From: Glandiceps talaboti
Lineage: Eukaryota > Hemichordata > Enteropneusta > Spengelidae
Assembly: GCF_964340395.1 (NCBI RefSeq)
Contig: NC_135565.1
Location: 15,067,209 to 15,114,708, forward strand
Direction: 5' to 3'
DNA: 47,500 bases
In this document: positions 32,116 through 44,440 of the stretch, one piece after another
How positions within the stretch are numbered: the first letter of the stretch is position 1
Layout of the letters: each line of letters starts with the position of its first letter
Translations under genes and position numbers: made by a program
Notes under the pieces: model-generated
The model's database searches: none
What the model was told of the DNA's origin: nothing
What the model saw: the letters and a program-made list of their open reading frames with translations, nothing else

Positions 32116-33576
32116 TATCTGCTACAATTGTATATTTCTCGTCAACCATGTGTTCTGTATGTGAGTTCAACTCAGTTGAGTAACTAGTCAATGACTAATA
32201 CATATATACAAAATGTACTCTGTCCCTTACACAATAGATCCTATCTACAGTACATGTACACGCCATACATATGAAGTGTCTTATCCAATCCATCAAATAT
32301 GTATAATTTATCATCTATAAGTGCATTAAACCTACACTCTCAATATGATGAATAATTTTATCAAAAAGAAATATTCATTTATCATTTTTAGGTTGCATTA
32401 ATCACTTAGCAGGTATGATAAATAATTTTATGATTTCCATCAAAAATTTAAATGGGTGTTTTCTGCATATTACTGATGTTGGAACTGTGTTAATGCTTGT
32501 CATGGTCGGATGAAGATAGTAGTTGTCTCCCCATCTATCATTTTAATGGTTACCATGGTTGCATCTTGATGCTGATCTTCATCCAATCCATCATATGTTG
32601 TATAAACATTGATAGTATATTTGTTCTGCATGGGTTATTCTACAGGTATCCCCAAGGACTGTCTGACTTCCGTAGAGTAGCCAGTAAACCGAGTACATGC
32701 ATGTATTCTTAAAAGTTTTATTTGATAATAGAAATGGCTAGACATAACAACCAGGACATGAGTTTAACATGAAATTTATCTTTCCTACATACAAATTATT
32801 TAGATATTAGAGCCACCATTCAACCACTAACAACCAAATCATTATCATCACATGTCAATAGTGAAGTCTTTGGTCATTGTGGTTTGCTGTATTTGTTGTT
32901 ACTACTCTGGCAATCAAGGTCTCGGTTTACTAAGATAGCTACAAACTAAAACTATTGTTGTTCAATGTGGTAGAGTTCACAAATGGCTGATAGCGGTTCC
33001 CCTGTTGTGTGAATCTAATCACCCTGTAATTGACATAGCGTATAGACATTGGAAGTCCCCAAAAATGTATATTACAAGATCATGGAATTCAGAAATGCCA
33101 CCTAGGCTATAATGAGTACAGTTAAACCAACATTCAAAGTTGATATCATGTTGTAACATCGACAATAGTTTTAGTTTGTGTTTTTCTTGGTAAATGAGAT
33201 CTCGTTTGCCAAAGTAGTAATGAAGAAAACAGGCATTTGAGAGTGTGTCTGTTATATGTAGATAACCCACGTAACAAAATGGGAAATTGATACCATAGGT
33301 TCCCTACCTTGTATCATAATTTTGGGGTGGAAACTCTGGTAATGATTAGATAACTTTGCTAGATTTTATGCAATTACATTACATGTATATACACCACAGT
33401 TCTTAACAAAAACACTGCATGAATTCATATTATCTTGCCAATGAGTACTGCATCCATGTACAAGAATTCTTTTCCAACTGGGATTGCATCAGACTCGGCT
33501 CACTGCTATTACTGAACTGGTGGTAACACCTCACTGTGTTAATAGCACATCAATGCCTGCTCCATTTTGATATAAG

Positions 33577-33735
33577 CACCAGACTAGCCCAATGTTCAGA
33601 TCTGGCTGACACCTAGCTAACACCAGGCTAGTCCAATATTAATTACTGGCTGACACCAGACTAATACCAGGCTAGCCCAATATTAACATCATGCTGACAC
33701 CTATATATTTATAACGAGCTAACACCAGGCCAGCA
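33577..33735 (+). repeat. Tandem repeat, ~44 bp unit, about 4 copies
   Basis: CCAGACTAGCCCAATGTT (33579), CCAGGCTAGTCCAATATTA (33623), CCAGGCTAGCCCAATATTA (33667) and a diverged CCAGGCCAGCATAATGG (33725), alternating with GCTGACACC. Confidence 0.85.
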
Positions 33736-33779
33736 TAATGGAAAGTGATTCTTTGTAGAAAATGAAGAGATGAAAACTT

Positions 33780-35050
33780 CTTTGAGACTGAGACTTTGTT
33801 CTTGGTATTAATACATGCATGCACTATGCTCTAGGTATTAACACATACATTTCTCAGTGGTACACGGTATACACATTTTTCTCTATTCCCTGGTTATCTC
33901 ACCTTCATGGCCTGCGCTAAGTAGATAGCAAAATGGAGTACTCTCGTGTGACAGAAAAGTGGAAACATGGTTTTAATGAAAAAAATTAAATGTGATCATA
34001 TTTAAATTTGAATATTGATATCAATTCACGAACAAGGAATATTTCTGTGATGCATATCTGTAATCAATTTGAATTAGAATACATAAAAAATTATGAAACA
34101 AGAAAATTCTGATTAAAATTAATTTTGAGAGGCAACAAGATGGTAAGATGAAAACTTTGAAATCAGTGCATGTACTGTGGAATGTTCTTTGGGTATTAAC
34201 ACATTCATTTCTCTATGGTACATGGTATATACATTTCTCTATTCCTTGGTTACTTCACCTTCTTGGCCTTCACTAAGTAGATAGCAAAATGGAGTACTCT
34301 CATGTGACAGAAAAGTAGAAACACTTTTACTGAAATAAAAATCAGAAACGTGATCATACTAAACAAGAATTTTAATGAAACCAATTCATTTACAAGGAAT
34401 ATTTCTATATTATGAGTCTAAATTCATGTTGATATTCGACGGCTACAAAATTTTTTATGGAAGTTTTAGCGGGAAATTAGTTAAAATAAAGAGTTATAGT
34501 TTGAAATCTGTGTATGTACTGACTGACAGGATTCAATACATTACCAAATTTATTTATCAGTGTTATGTGATGTATTCATTTCTTTATTCCCTGGGTGTGT
34601 CACCTTCATGGCCTTGTCTAAGTAGATAGCCAAATGGATTAACCTGATGTGACAGAATTAGGGAGATGCAGTTTTAATGAAAAAATGTGAAATTTGAGCC
34701 TTTTAAAATCAAAATAATGAAACAGATTTATCTATAACTGATGTTTCTCTGTGATTTTGGTCTAAAAATGAAGTTGTCGTATGTCAAAAATTATGACAAA
34801 ACTAAAATTTTTACCTAAAATAATTTCAGCGGGAAATAAACTGGCATTCAATATGAAGAGATTAAAATTTGAAATCTGTGCATGTACTGATTGACTTTTG
34901 TACCTATCATTAATATTACACATGCAGTTTTCAATGATATGTGGTATATTCATTTCTCTATTCCCTGGTTATCTAACCTTTATGCCCTTCCGTAAATAGA
35001 TAGTCAAAAGGATTATTGTGAAGTGCTAAACACGTGCAACAAGGAAAATA
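33780..35050 (+). repeat. Tandem array of ~358 bp monomers, 4 copies
   Basis: The anchor TTCTCTATTCCCTGGTTA followed by CTCACCTTCATGGCC and AAGTAGATAGC-AAATGGA recurs at 33884, 34240, 34585 and 34959 (intervals 356, 345, 374). Each monomer also holds GGTACATGGTATA, AATTCA-TAACAAGGAATATTTCT, a GCGGGAAAT block and TTTGAAATCTGTGCATGTAC. Copies are moderately diverged. The stretch with GCGGGAAAT is continued by the shorter-period array at 35100. Confidence 0.87.
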
Positions 35051-35099
35051 TCATGAGTGACACAATTTTTGAAAAATAAATTCTATGTTATCAAATTTG

Positions 35100-35480
35100 A
35101 AGTAAAATAATGACATGACTTTATCAATTAGGAATATTTGTGTGAGTTCCGACTAAAATAAAGTTGTGATTTGACATAAAGTTACAGACAAACAAAAAAT
35201 TTTGTCAGCCATATAATTTTTCGGGAAAAATAACATGATGATTTTATCACTGTCTCAGAAATGTGTAATATTATTTCTATGATTCCTGTCTAAAATAAAG
35301 TTTAGATTTGGCAAAAAGTTTTTAAAAGTCAAGAATTTTTGTCAAATAATTTTTGAAAGAAAATACCGTAATTTCAGTATCAATTCACAGATGAGTATTA
35401 TTTCTATGATTCCATCCTAAAATAAAGGTGACATTTGGCACAAAGTTACAGAAAATCAAGAAGTTTGGTTAAATGATTCA
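35100..35480 (+). repeat. Tandem repeat, ~130 bp unit, 3 copies
   Basis: CTAAAATAAAG-T followed by GATTTGGCA-AAAGTTA and A-TCAAGAATTTTTGTC recurs at 35153, 35290 and 35417 (intervals 137 and 127). A related segment occurs inside the 358 bp array (about 34761) and as an isolated copy near 45770-45900. The 130 bp unit looks like a sub-part of the 358 bp monomer amplified separately. Confidence 0.8.
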
Positions 35481-36436
35481 GACAGGAGGGATAGAAAGTG
35501 CTTACAAGGTACTGAAGAGGTTTAATAGTATGACCTCTTGAACTGGGTCATTGGCAGCACCTGAGATACAGTATTAATTACATTAAGGTTTAATGTATTC
35601 TGTTGAAGAGATCCTCATGTGCATCGACGTCTCAAGTACCATGTCTGCTCAGTGCCAGGAATAGATTTGATGAAAACATGCAATAATAGAATTTTGGCAA
35701 TTTTATCCTGTAGAGAGTTGTCGTCAAAAACCTGGTAATTTGATTTGAGCAAAATATTGTCATTTCACAGGCTAATAAGAGTAATAATGGTCAATCTATC
35801 ATTTTTAATGGTGAAGAAGGATTTATAAAAGAAACTTATCAAAACGTCATAAATATTGAGTGAACACAAATAATGGACGAATACTTTGGATTCATTGCAG
35901 TGTGAAATTCATGAATAAACAGTGTTTCCATTTGCGTCAAATTTTGCATCAAATAAATGTATACTCATAAAAATTGATAATATCTGTGTACACTCGTATG
36001 CACTCCATTAGCCCAAGAAGACATTGCCATTTTGCCTACAATGTAATCTCACATGTGCAAACGTTACATGCAAATGCTTTTTTCTGAAATCGACTGCCTA
36101 GGACAAAGTCAAATGTACTGTCGGGCAAGTGGATACACAAATCATCCGTTACAATAAAAAGTTTGAAATTCAAATTGATATATTTTCAAAAGTATCCATT
36201 TCGTTGATGAATCTCTTTCACATCATTCAAAATGTGCACATACATGTAAATATAATCAAATATGAGAAAGGGGTGATTTGTAACATACAGAAAACAGTTA
36301 AAAGCAAACGAGATTACTTGTTCTGATAATGTCTACTAAATGTATACACCTATGGTTAGGAAGTCTTAATTGGTATTCATGGCATGTAGACGCAATAGTA
36401 ATTTCTTTTGTAAAATCTTGATGCTTTGAAATACAG

Positions 36437-36590
36437 GTCTTGTATGATTAATACCATTATTCTTTAACACAAGGTCTTGTATAATTAATACTATTATGGT
36501 ATAAAAGACCAGTCTGGGATGATTACTACTTTTACTCCTTAAAATGAGTTCTTGTATGATTAATACTATTATGCTGTAATCCGAGTACAC
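36437..36590 (+). repeat. Tandem repeat, ~37 bp unit, 4 copies
   Basis: TCTTGTATGATTAATAC-ATTAT units start near 36441, 36479, 36516 and 36553. The third copy is diverged. Confidence 0.85.
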
Positions 36591-36904
36591 TTCTTTGTAC
36601 TTTGTAATTTCTTTAAAGAATAGTCATTGAATGAATTTCAACAAATTACTTGTTCTCTCTGAATTTGAAAGTCTCTCGGTTTCAACCTTCGAGACACTGC
36701 TGGTAGCTAGTGTATAACTTGCAGAGTGGTAACATTAAAGTATAAAGTACTTCAGTGCACTCAAAGAACTACAACCATGTGTTCCTTCATTCATCTCTTA
36801 TACCTCATTACTGAATATTTGGCTGTTTTGTATTTTTTAATCTGAAAAAATGTCCAACTGTTACTTCCATTGTAAAAGTAGGAACACTAGACTGTGTGAC
36901 TTCT

Positions 36905-37575
36905 ATAATAGCCATATTTTGATTGACATGGTTGCATGTGTTTTTCCTTAACAATTTCCTACAAGAATTACATATCCTTTCCCACTCCATCCCTGTTAAT
37001 CCCTAATTACTAGATCCCTGAATCTATCACCCAACCATCCACACTAAATTCCCATTCACATTCCTCCAACCCTATTTCCTCCCCACTTCTCCCCACCGTA
37101 TTCATTACTTTGAAAACTTTCCTACAAAATAATACAGGTTCCCATCCTACCCCTCATTGCTGTATTTCCCCTCACCTTAAATTGAGTTATTAGTGTGACT
37201 TCAGTCGCCTTGTTTTTATTGACAGTTGCATACACGTACATATGCATCAATTTAAAAACTTCCCAACTAGGTAATTAAAAATCTCTCCCCTTCCGTTCCC
37301 CCATTTCCCTCCATTCCCCATTTCCCATATACACATTCTAATTTGAGTAACAGGCTGTGTCTTTACTCCCCATCACAATTAGATACATATATATATCACT
37401 TGCACCATTTCCTACAAGATAGCAAAATATATCCTCCCGTCCCTGTACCCCTCCCCTCCTTTTTTCTCCATTTCCTCACACCATGCATTGAGTTTCAGAC
37501 TGTGACTTAACTTCCCATAGTTTTGATTGACAGTAGCATACATGTATCCACTTGGACAATTTCCTACAAGCTTAT
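36905..37575 (+). repeat. Diverged ~150 bp tandem array, pyrimidine-rich
   Basis: The anchor ATTTCCTACAAG recurs at about 36954, 37118, 37408 and 37560, with a decayed copy near 37258 (AACTTCCCAACTAG), giving intervals near 150 bp. Each is preceded by TTTGATTGACAGT-GCATAC (clear at 36919, 37217 and 37523). The spacer is C-rich on this strand (CCATTTCC, CCCCTCCCC). Confidence 0.75.
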
Positions 37576-37976
37576 ATTAATCCTCTTTTCTTCCCACTGT
37601 AAACTATGTATAGAAGGTTTATGTCTACACGTTATAACAAGTCTACTTCCCGTCTATAATTAGTATTTTACATTGCTGACATATAAGATATTCCATTTCT
37701 ATGATACTTGAGTTGTTATAAGAAGCCAGTATTCCCAATTATACTACTAATCTGAAATAGTTATTGTGTTATATTGTACCTCAGTACGTGACTACACACA
37801 ATGGTATAGTTAGTTGTAATATTGTCTAGGATTTCACTATAGTGTCTTTGTTACGTTATCATATTAGAATGGATAGCTGTTCTAGAAGTCATACAGTGTG
37901 TGTGTGTATTTGATGTCATCTAAGTATAAGTATACATTGTACATGTGTAATGCAGGACAGTGTTTTTGTTATGGTT

Positions 37977-38580
37977 TTAAGAACCCTGGTAATACACAGT
38001 TTAAGAACCCTGGTAACACATGGTATAAGAACCCACTGGTAACACACAGTATAAGAACCCTGGTAACACACAGTATAAGAACCCTGGTAACACACAGTGT
38101 AGGAACCCTGGTAACACACAGTGTAGGAACCCTGGTAACACACAGTTTAAGAACCCTGGTAAGATGCAGTATAAGAACCCTGGTAACACACAGTATAAGA
38201 ACCCTGGTAACACACAGTGTAGGAACCCTGGTAACACACAGTATAAGAACCCTGGTAACACACAGTATAAGAACCCTGGTAACACACAGTATAAGAACCC
38301 TGGTATTACACAGTATAAGAACCCTGGTAACACACAGTATAAGAACCCTGGTAACACACAGTATAAGAACCCTGGTAACACACAGTATAAGAACCCTGGT
38401 AACACACAGTTTAAGAACCCTGGTAACACAGTGTAAGAACCCTGGTAACACATGGTATAAGAACCCTGGTAACACACAGTACATGTATAAGAACCCTGGT
38501 ATTACACAGTATAAGAACCCTGGTATTACACAGTATAAGAACCCTGGTATTACACACAGTATAAGAACCCTGGTATTACA
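37977..38580 (+). repeat. 24 bp minisatellite, about 25 copies
   Basis: Unit ATAAGAACCCTGGTAACACA-CAGT. Most units are exactly 24 bp, so every frame repeats with an 8-codon period and stays open. This creates apparent proteins on both strands (for example VTHSIRTL repeats on +, CVTRVLIL repeats on -) up to 235 residues long. They have no start context, no homology I recognise and break wherever unit length changes, so they are not called as genes. Variants (TGTAGG, TTTAAG, TATTACACA) are distributed in blocks. Confidence 0.97.
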
Positions 38581-38639
38581 CGTGAGGAAATCAAGTAAAA
38601 GATGAGTAGATTTTCCTATCTTGTGCCATATTTCTGAAT

Positions 38640-38999
38640 GGGAACTCCAGTAAAATACCCATGTAAAATTAACTCTAGCAGATTTTATCTACCTTCATTA
38701 ACAAAACACTGGTAGGGAATCCTGCTAGAATGACTAGGGAACTCAGGTAGATTTTACCGGCTACAACCCTTAACAAAATACTGGTAGGGAACCATGGTAA
38801 AATGACCGGGGAACTCAGGTAGACTTTACCTACTTACCACCCTTAACAAAATACTGGTAGGGAACCATGGTAATATAATTGGGGAAGTCGGGTAGACTTT
38901 ACCTAATTGCCACCTTAACAAAATACTGGTAGGGAATCATGTTAAAATAACCAGGGAAGTCGGGTAGACTTTACCTACTTGCCCCCTTAATAAAAAACT
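38640..38999 (+). repeat. 73 bp tandem repeat, 5 copies
   Basis: Copies begin at 38640, 38714, 38787, 38860 and 38932 (intervals 74, 73, 73, 72). The unit is GGGAACCATGGTAAAATGAC, CGGGGAACTCAGGTAGACTT, TACCTACTTACCACCCTTAA, CAAAATACTGGTA. The GGAACCATGGTAA segment resembles the GAACCCTGGTAA core of the 24 bp minisatellite next door. Single diverged copies occur at 2640-2810 and, inverted, at 7023-7160. Confidence 0.92.
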
Positions 39000-39408
39000 T
39001 TGCAGAAATGTAATTTAATTCTCTTTTATCACACTACAATATGTCTTTATCTCGTGGAGTTGAACTCACAGTATTTATTGATTCAGCTTACTATCGTCTG
39101 TAAATCAGTCTTCGTTCATTTCTATCTTTACTCTGACTCACTCTCTCTTTTTCATTTCATCGCACAAATTCATCGTCTCACCTATTCAAATATAACACAA
39201 AACATCATACAATAAGCTTAGCTTTCCTTTTCGTGTGTTGATGTCTGGTGAATATTTGAAATATCAAGTGGTTATCACTTTCTTTTGATTTGGTGATGCC
39301 TCCAGGGGATAGCGAGATGAAAGAAGGTTTTTTTTCAGACTGTATAAATGTTTGACTGACAACCTGTAGGATCAATACAGTGTGATGTAGAAAAATGATT
39401 GCCAGGTT

Positions 39409-39428
39409 GGGGGGGGGGGGGGGGGGGG
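39409..39428 (+). repeat. 20 bp G homopolymer
   Basis: Uninterrupted G run; length should be treated as approximate. Confidence 0.9.
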
Positions 39429-39825
39429 TGATTTCACTAGAAGAGTGATGTCTAGTTGACTTGGTATTGTGTTTCTCTGATGTGAGAGCTAAAAGGTGCA
39501 GGGATGTTGAGGAGAATGAAATTCTCAGAAATTGCTACGAAAATTAGAGATTGACATTTAATGAAAATAGCAGAAATGACTGTCTTCCCAAGTTCCTTTC
39601 TGAATCTGAGTGCACATTTGATAAATGTTATAGCATACTGACTAATGTATAATACCATGCATAAATCAAATAATTATCTTTGAACAGAAAATATCATCGG
39701 AATGATACATTTTTGGTTGTTCTACATCACAACAACCCATGTCTATGTCACTGGTTTGTGGTGCTTGAAATATCATAGTCAGAACATTCCAAAGCAACAT
39801 TATTTTTGCAGGTTTTTTTTCAAAT

Positions 39826-40000
39826 ATGCTTGAGGGGTATAATTATATAATTTATTACATAATATTTTTTTTCATTGATCTGGAAGTAGTCATGACTATA
39901 AAGGGTTTATCACTTCAAGTCACTAGATGAGTAGTGACAAGGCTCCTTAGGTTACTCATAGTTTACCCATAGTTTCCTTAAGTGAATGAAGCAAAATATT
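39826..40000 (-). mobile_element. Second copy of the foldback MITE-like family
   Basis: ATGCTTGAGG-GGTATAATTATATAATTTATTA at the left matches the reverse complement of 3968-4003. TGACAAGGCTCCTTAGG-TTACTCAT (39935-39958) matches the reverse complement of the 3868-3892 arm, and TGAATGAAGCAAAATATT matches 3952-3967. Fragments with the same TGACAAGGCCCCTTAGG word are at 4076-4092 and 10873-10889. Confidence 0.65.
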
Positions 40001-41635
40001 GGGAAATGATATCTAAGTGTCATGCTGTGTGATGTGTTTTGAATCAATGCAGTACTAAAAGGGTGAAAAATGTAATGATGTTATGTTGGTATAACGAAAA
40101 CAGAAAGACCAAATATGACATAGTGATTGTGATATGCTAATTAGTGTGATGTCATCCCATACTCATTTGCATAAACACCATTGCTAGATCCTACCTCCAG
40201 AGGGCACTATTTATGGGGAGGTCTATCAATCATAATTGTAATTTAAACTAGAATATCATATTCAAAATTAGAAGTTTTTGTCAATCAGTTCAAATTCAGA
40301 CAGATAAGGAGATCAGTCTTATTTTGCATTGATCTAGGGGTGCTTGTTAATTGTGTGATCTAGGTCAGGTCATTTAATTTGTATTTTAACGAGTTGGTCA
40401 ATTAACGATGATTGGCTGTGTTTCTACATGGTTGATAAGGACAGAATACAAATAAGTTAAACTACTAATTCCAATCAAATGAATTGGTCAGTGCTAGCAC
40501 AGATTAGGTGAGGCTATCCAGAGGTGGAAAATCTCACTTGTAAGAAATTGATTTAAAAAAATAGGGAGTTTGTCCTTATTTTCAATTCCTTTAAGGTAAT
40601 TGGGTCTAAATTCTGTTTCCTAGCAATATAATTTTGAGAATTGAATTTGCTGTTTTGACATTAACAACTCGCCCCGGCTTTACCAAGTGACACAGTGGAA
40701 TACAGAATTTCATAGCTGTCTTAAAATTGATTTACAATCATATTCATCAGTTCTTTTCCACTAATGGAAATATCTGTCCTATTTGTATTTCTTTACCCCA
40801 GCCGTTCCTGTCAATTCAGATTTCTCTTATGTGATTTATGGAGCCTTTTCCAAATATCCAGTATTTTTGCTTTTACCTGTCACTGCAGTGAGCTAACTCT
40901 TTCTTTCAATTCTAGCTTCCACTAGCTGTCACAGTAGTGTGTGTGAGTTCTTTTCCAAAATTTCCAGCATTGATGTTTTTTGTACTTCAAGTCAATCCTT
41001 AGAGTTTCAGCTGCAGTATATATTTTTAGCTCTTTTCCCTATATATGTAATTCTGACATTTTGCCTATTAAATCTTCCTTACAATTCAAGTGACTGTGGC
41101 GTGCATTTCATCACCACTTTGCCAATTTCTCAGTAATTTTATTTTTTATGTATTCCTTTCAATTTCCCTGCAGTGTGTCAGAGTTCTTTTCAAAATGCCC
41201 AGTATATATGTATTTATACTTTTCTTGAGCCCTTTCACTCTATGGTGTGTTGTCATTGAATCCTGTATGCAGGCTGAAGCCAGATGTGTCTATATTATAC
41301 AACAATGGTCATATTTCCATAAGCCCTCTTGAGATCCTAGCTATCTACTCACCAAGATTATTGGCGTGTGAAATGCACACATTGTAGTATATTTCTAGAG
41401 GGTACTAACTCTACATATTTAACCCTGTCCCACCCCAAGTATTTAGTAATCCTTAGAAGTATCATTATACTATTTATACAGCCATATATTACATCGCCAG
41501 GTGTTTGTTATTTTTTCAACAAAGGTTGAACAGAGACATGGAAGCTGAATCAATTTCATCAGGATGTCGTAAATCTCAGTTTGTATCATGTCTTCCTGTT
41601 ATGTACTTCGTAATGGATGGATGGGATGAAATTGT

Positions 41636-42437
41636 TATGATGACATCATAATATATTCATGTTACATCATAAATTTGGATGACATCACATTCATATGACT
41701 ACCACATTCATGTGACATAGATTCATGACATACATGTAATTTCAGAATCAGATGACAAATATATAACATTCATATGACATCATAGTATATTTTGTGTTAC
41801 AGCATAAATTTGGATGACATCACATTCATATGACATACATTCATGGCATCATACAGTCATGTAATTTCAGAATCAGGTGACAAATATATAACATTCAGAT
41901 GACATCATAAGATATTTTGTGTTACATCATAAATTTGGATGACATTACATTCATATGAGTACCACATTCACATGACATCATACATTCATGACATCATATA
42001 TGTGATTTCAGAATCAGATGACATCATGCTTTTATACATCACATCCAGATGACATCATTCAAGTGACATCAAATGCATGTACATGTACATTCAGATTACA
42101 TCACACATGTACATGACATTCTTTCAGATGACATTGACATCACACATGCAGATGACGTTTAGATATCATACGTAAGAAAATGTCATACATTTGGATGACA
42201 TCACATATTTGGATGACATCCCCATATATTCAGATGACATCACACATTCAGATGACATCACACATAAGAAAATTTCATACATTTGGATGACATCACATAT
42301 TTGGATGACATCCCCATATATTCAGATGACATCACACATTCAGATGACATCACACATAAGAAAATTTCATATATTTGGATGACATCGCACACATTCAGAT
42401 GACATACTTTCATGACATCATACATTTACATGACATA
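41636..42437 (+). repeat. GATGACATCA-rich array with higher-order units
   Basis: Dozens of GATGACATCACATTC-type short units. Two levels of larger periodicity are visible: an upstream part with ATTTCAGAATCAG at 41739, 41864 and 42005 (about 125-141 bp), and a downstream part with an almost perfect 92 bp unit at 42184, 42276 and 42368. The word TGACATCA, a CRE/AP-1-like octamer one transition from TGACGTCA, recurs throughout. The Asp-Asp-Ile open frame here is a repeat translation. Confidence 0.93.
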
Positions 42438-42700
42438 ATTAATATATCCTGAATGCCAGACAGTGGTACGCATACAAATATTTCTTCAACATTCAATTAT
42501 AACATATCTCTTTAGTTTACTGTATAGAGACCTTACTTACAAATGTCTGTCATGTCACTCAGTATCAGTTTTGTTAATACGACAAGAAACCATAGCCAGG
42601 TGTTCATGCATTAATCAAGAGAAGTATCAATTTATAGATCTTTGTCAATGTAACCAAGGTAGAGTGACAGAAAACCATAATAGAAAGTAAATGAATTATT

Positions 42701-42701
42701 C

Positions 42702-42772
<71 letters not shown>

Positions 42773-42895
42773 GTATGCCTGCATTCATGCACACACACAC
42801 ACCCACACAGACACATCACCACACATGCACAGACACAGACACACATACATACATACAGATGCACACATACACACAGACAAATACACAGACACACA
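42701..42895 (+). repeat. CA dinucleotide and compound microsatellite
   Basis: About 33 CA units with one AA interruption to 42770, then CA-rich compound repeats (CACC, CAGA, CATA). The His-Thr and Cys-Val open frames on the two strands are not genes. Confidence 0.97.
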
Positions 42896-43119
42896 AACTG
42901 TAGACAGATGTGTGTAATTCACTTGACTCTGTCCACATTGTCTTCCTAAGTTACTATTACCTGACTACTTAGAACACTAAACCAGACTTGATAAGTAAAT
43001 GAGAATTGTCGTTTTTAATGGACTGTTAACTTTCAGTCAATTTTATTTCCTGTCACTATTGACAACTAGGGTAAATGGTAAGACTTCATTTCCTTCCCCA
43101 AGAGGAGACTGGGTCATAC

Positions 43120-43372
43120 CATTTGTATAGAGGGAATCCCATGTTTTTTGAGTGGAGGAGGGGAGGGGGGGGGGGGTCATTTCTTCCTGTAGATATGTAT
43201 GGGCATGCCATTTGTGTAGAATGGATTCCCACCTTTTTATCTAGGTGGGGGTGGGGGTGGGGGGGGGGTGTTCATTACTGTCCAACATAAATTTTGATGG
43301 CAATAATGTAAGAGTTCATTTCTGTTTTGTGTAGAACTGGGCATTGTTCCCGTTGTTGGGGGGGGGGGGGGG
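43120..43372 (+). repeat. Three G-rich repeat units (~100 bp period)
   Basis: Each unit has TTTGTGTAGA-TGG...TTCCC, then a G-rich run (43156-43177, 43244-43268, 43358-43372), then TTCATTACTG-CCAA or a related segment. All G runs lie on the + strand. Confidence 0.7.
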
Positions 43373-43479
43373 TCTCCATTACTGGCCAATGGAAATTTTG
43401 ACAAAACATGATAAAATAGTACTTCATTGCTATTAGTCCAGTAGTAGTACTATGATGATATCATTTCACAAGGGTGACC

Positions 43480-43760
43480 ATGTTGTCACATAATCATGTC
43501 ACTCTGACTACAGACTTGCTACATTGTATCAATATCACATCACTCTGACTGTAGATTTGCTACATTGTATCAGTATCAAATCAATATGACTACAGACTTG
43601 TTACATTGTATCAGTATCATGTCAGCTATCTGCAGACTTGATACATTATACTGGTATAATGACAGACTTTATCAGTTTCAAAATCACAGACTTGTTACAG
43701 TGTATCAGTATCAAGTCACTCTGACTGCATGCAGACTTGATCACTATCATTTCACTTTAA
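43480..43760 (+). repeat. ~41 bp tandem repeat, about 7 copies
   Basis: CAGACTTG-TACATTGTATC-AGTATCA-TCACTCTGACTA; anchors at 43511, 43552, 43593, 43633, 43673, 43687 and 43732. The first four intervals are 40-41 bp; later ones are irregular. Confidence 0.9.
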
Positions 43761-44243
43761 TAACAGGATAAATTGACTGCCAGATTGTACAAACATCAAA
43801 AGATATCAATATCATTATTTCTGTGTTACCACTGTAGTGTGAAATTATAAAAAAAAAAACACCTATAGTGTTTATAAATATTAAAATTGAATTCATTTGT
43901 TGTAATCTTGAGTTTAATCAGAGACTGATTGACCAATTTTCCTGATTAATTTCCTCCTCCTTAGAAAAAACAAAAGAATTGTCACTTTTGTTTGAATGCA
44001 ATATTTCATACATTCAATGTAAATACTTGCTTCAAATGATGACAATGAAAATGATGGCATGGTAGACTTCTAAGTAGATGATTTTCACAGTTCTATGAAC
44101 ACAATTACAGGGGAAGGGTGTGAGTCATCATATCTAGTTCAATAAAGCGTTATAACTGAGTGTATTTTTAGTCCACTTTATATGCAATTTGCAAAGTCAA
44201 CTTGTCCTCTTAGAATCTCAGATTGTATGACTACCTTTCTATT

Positions 44244-44257
44244 TGTCCTTCTGTCTA

Positions 44258-44302
<45 letters not shown>

Positions 44303-44440
44303 ATCATGTCACTTTGATGACAGACTTGTGAAATTGTCCGTCTGTGTATGCAATGTACATGTATATACATGTGTGTATGTGTGCATGCCTGTCTGTCTCT
44401 GTCTGTCTGTCTGCCTGTTTGTCTGTCTGTCTGTCTGTCA
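44244..44440 (+). repeat. GTCT microsatellite split by a stray 41 bp repeat unit
   Basis: Two GTCT tracts (44249-44302 and 44388-44440). Between them, 44303-44338 (TATCATGTCACTTTGATGAC then AGACTTGTGAAATTGTC) is a recognisable unit of the 43480-43760 array. Confidence 0.9.

Noticed and set aside
32497-32712. Possible exon with YPQGLSDFRRVASKPS-type translation after a TTCTACAG acceptor-like site
   Set aside because: No plausible donor or recognised family; not in line with the ANKS1 protein order.
32660-32940. AGTAAACCGAG inverted at 32691-32930 as a foldback element
   Set aside because: Only about 11 bp match with little extension; could be chance.
37898-38605. 235-residue open frame on +, and 158-171 residue frames on -
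   Set aside because: Pure translation of the 24 bp minisatellite; no homology, no splice or start evidence.
41636-42437. CRISPR-like direct repeat array
   Set aside because: Unit lengths vary, there are no unique spacers, and the context is eukaryotic; it is an ordinary satellite array.
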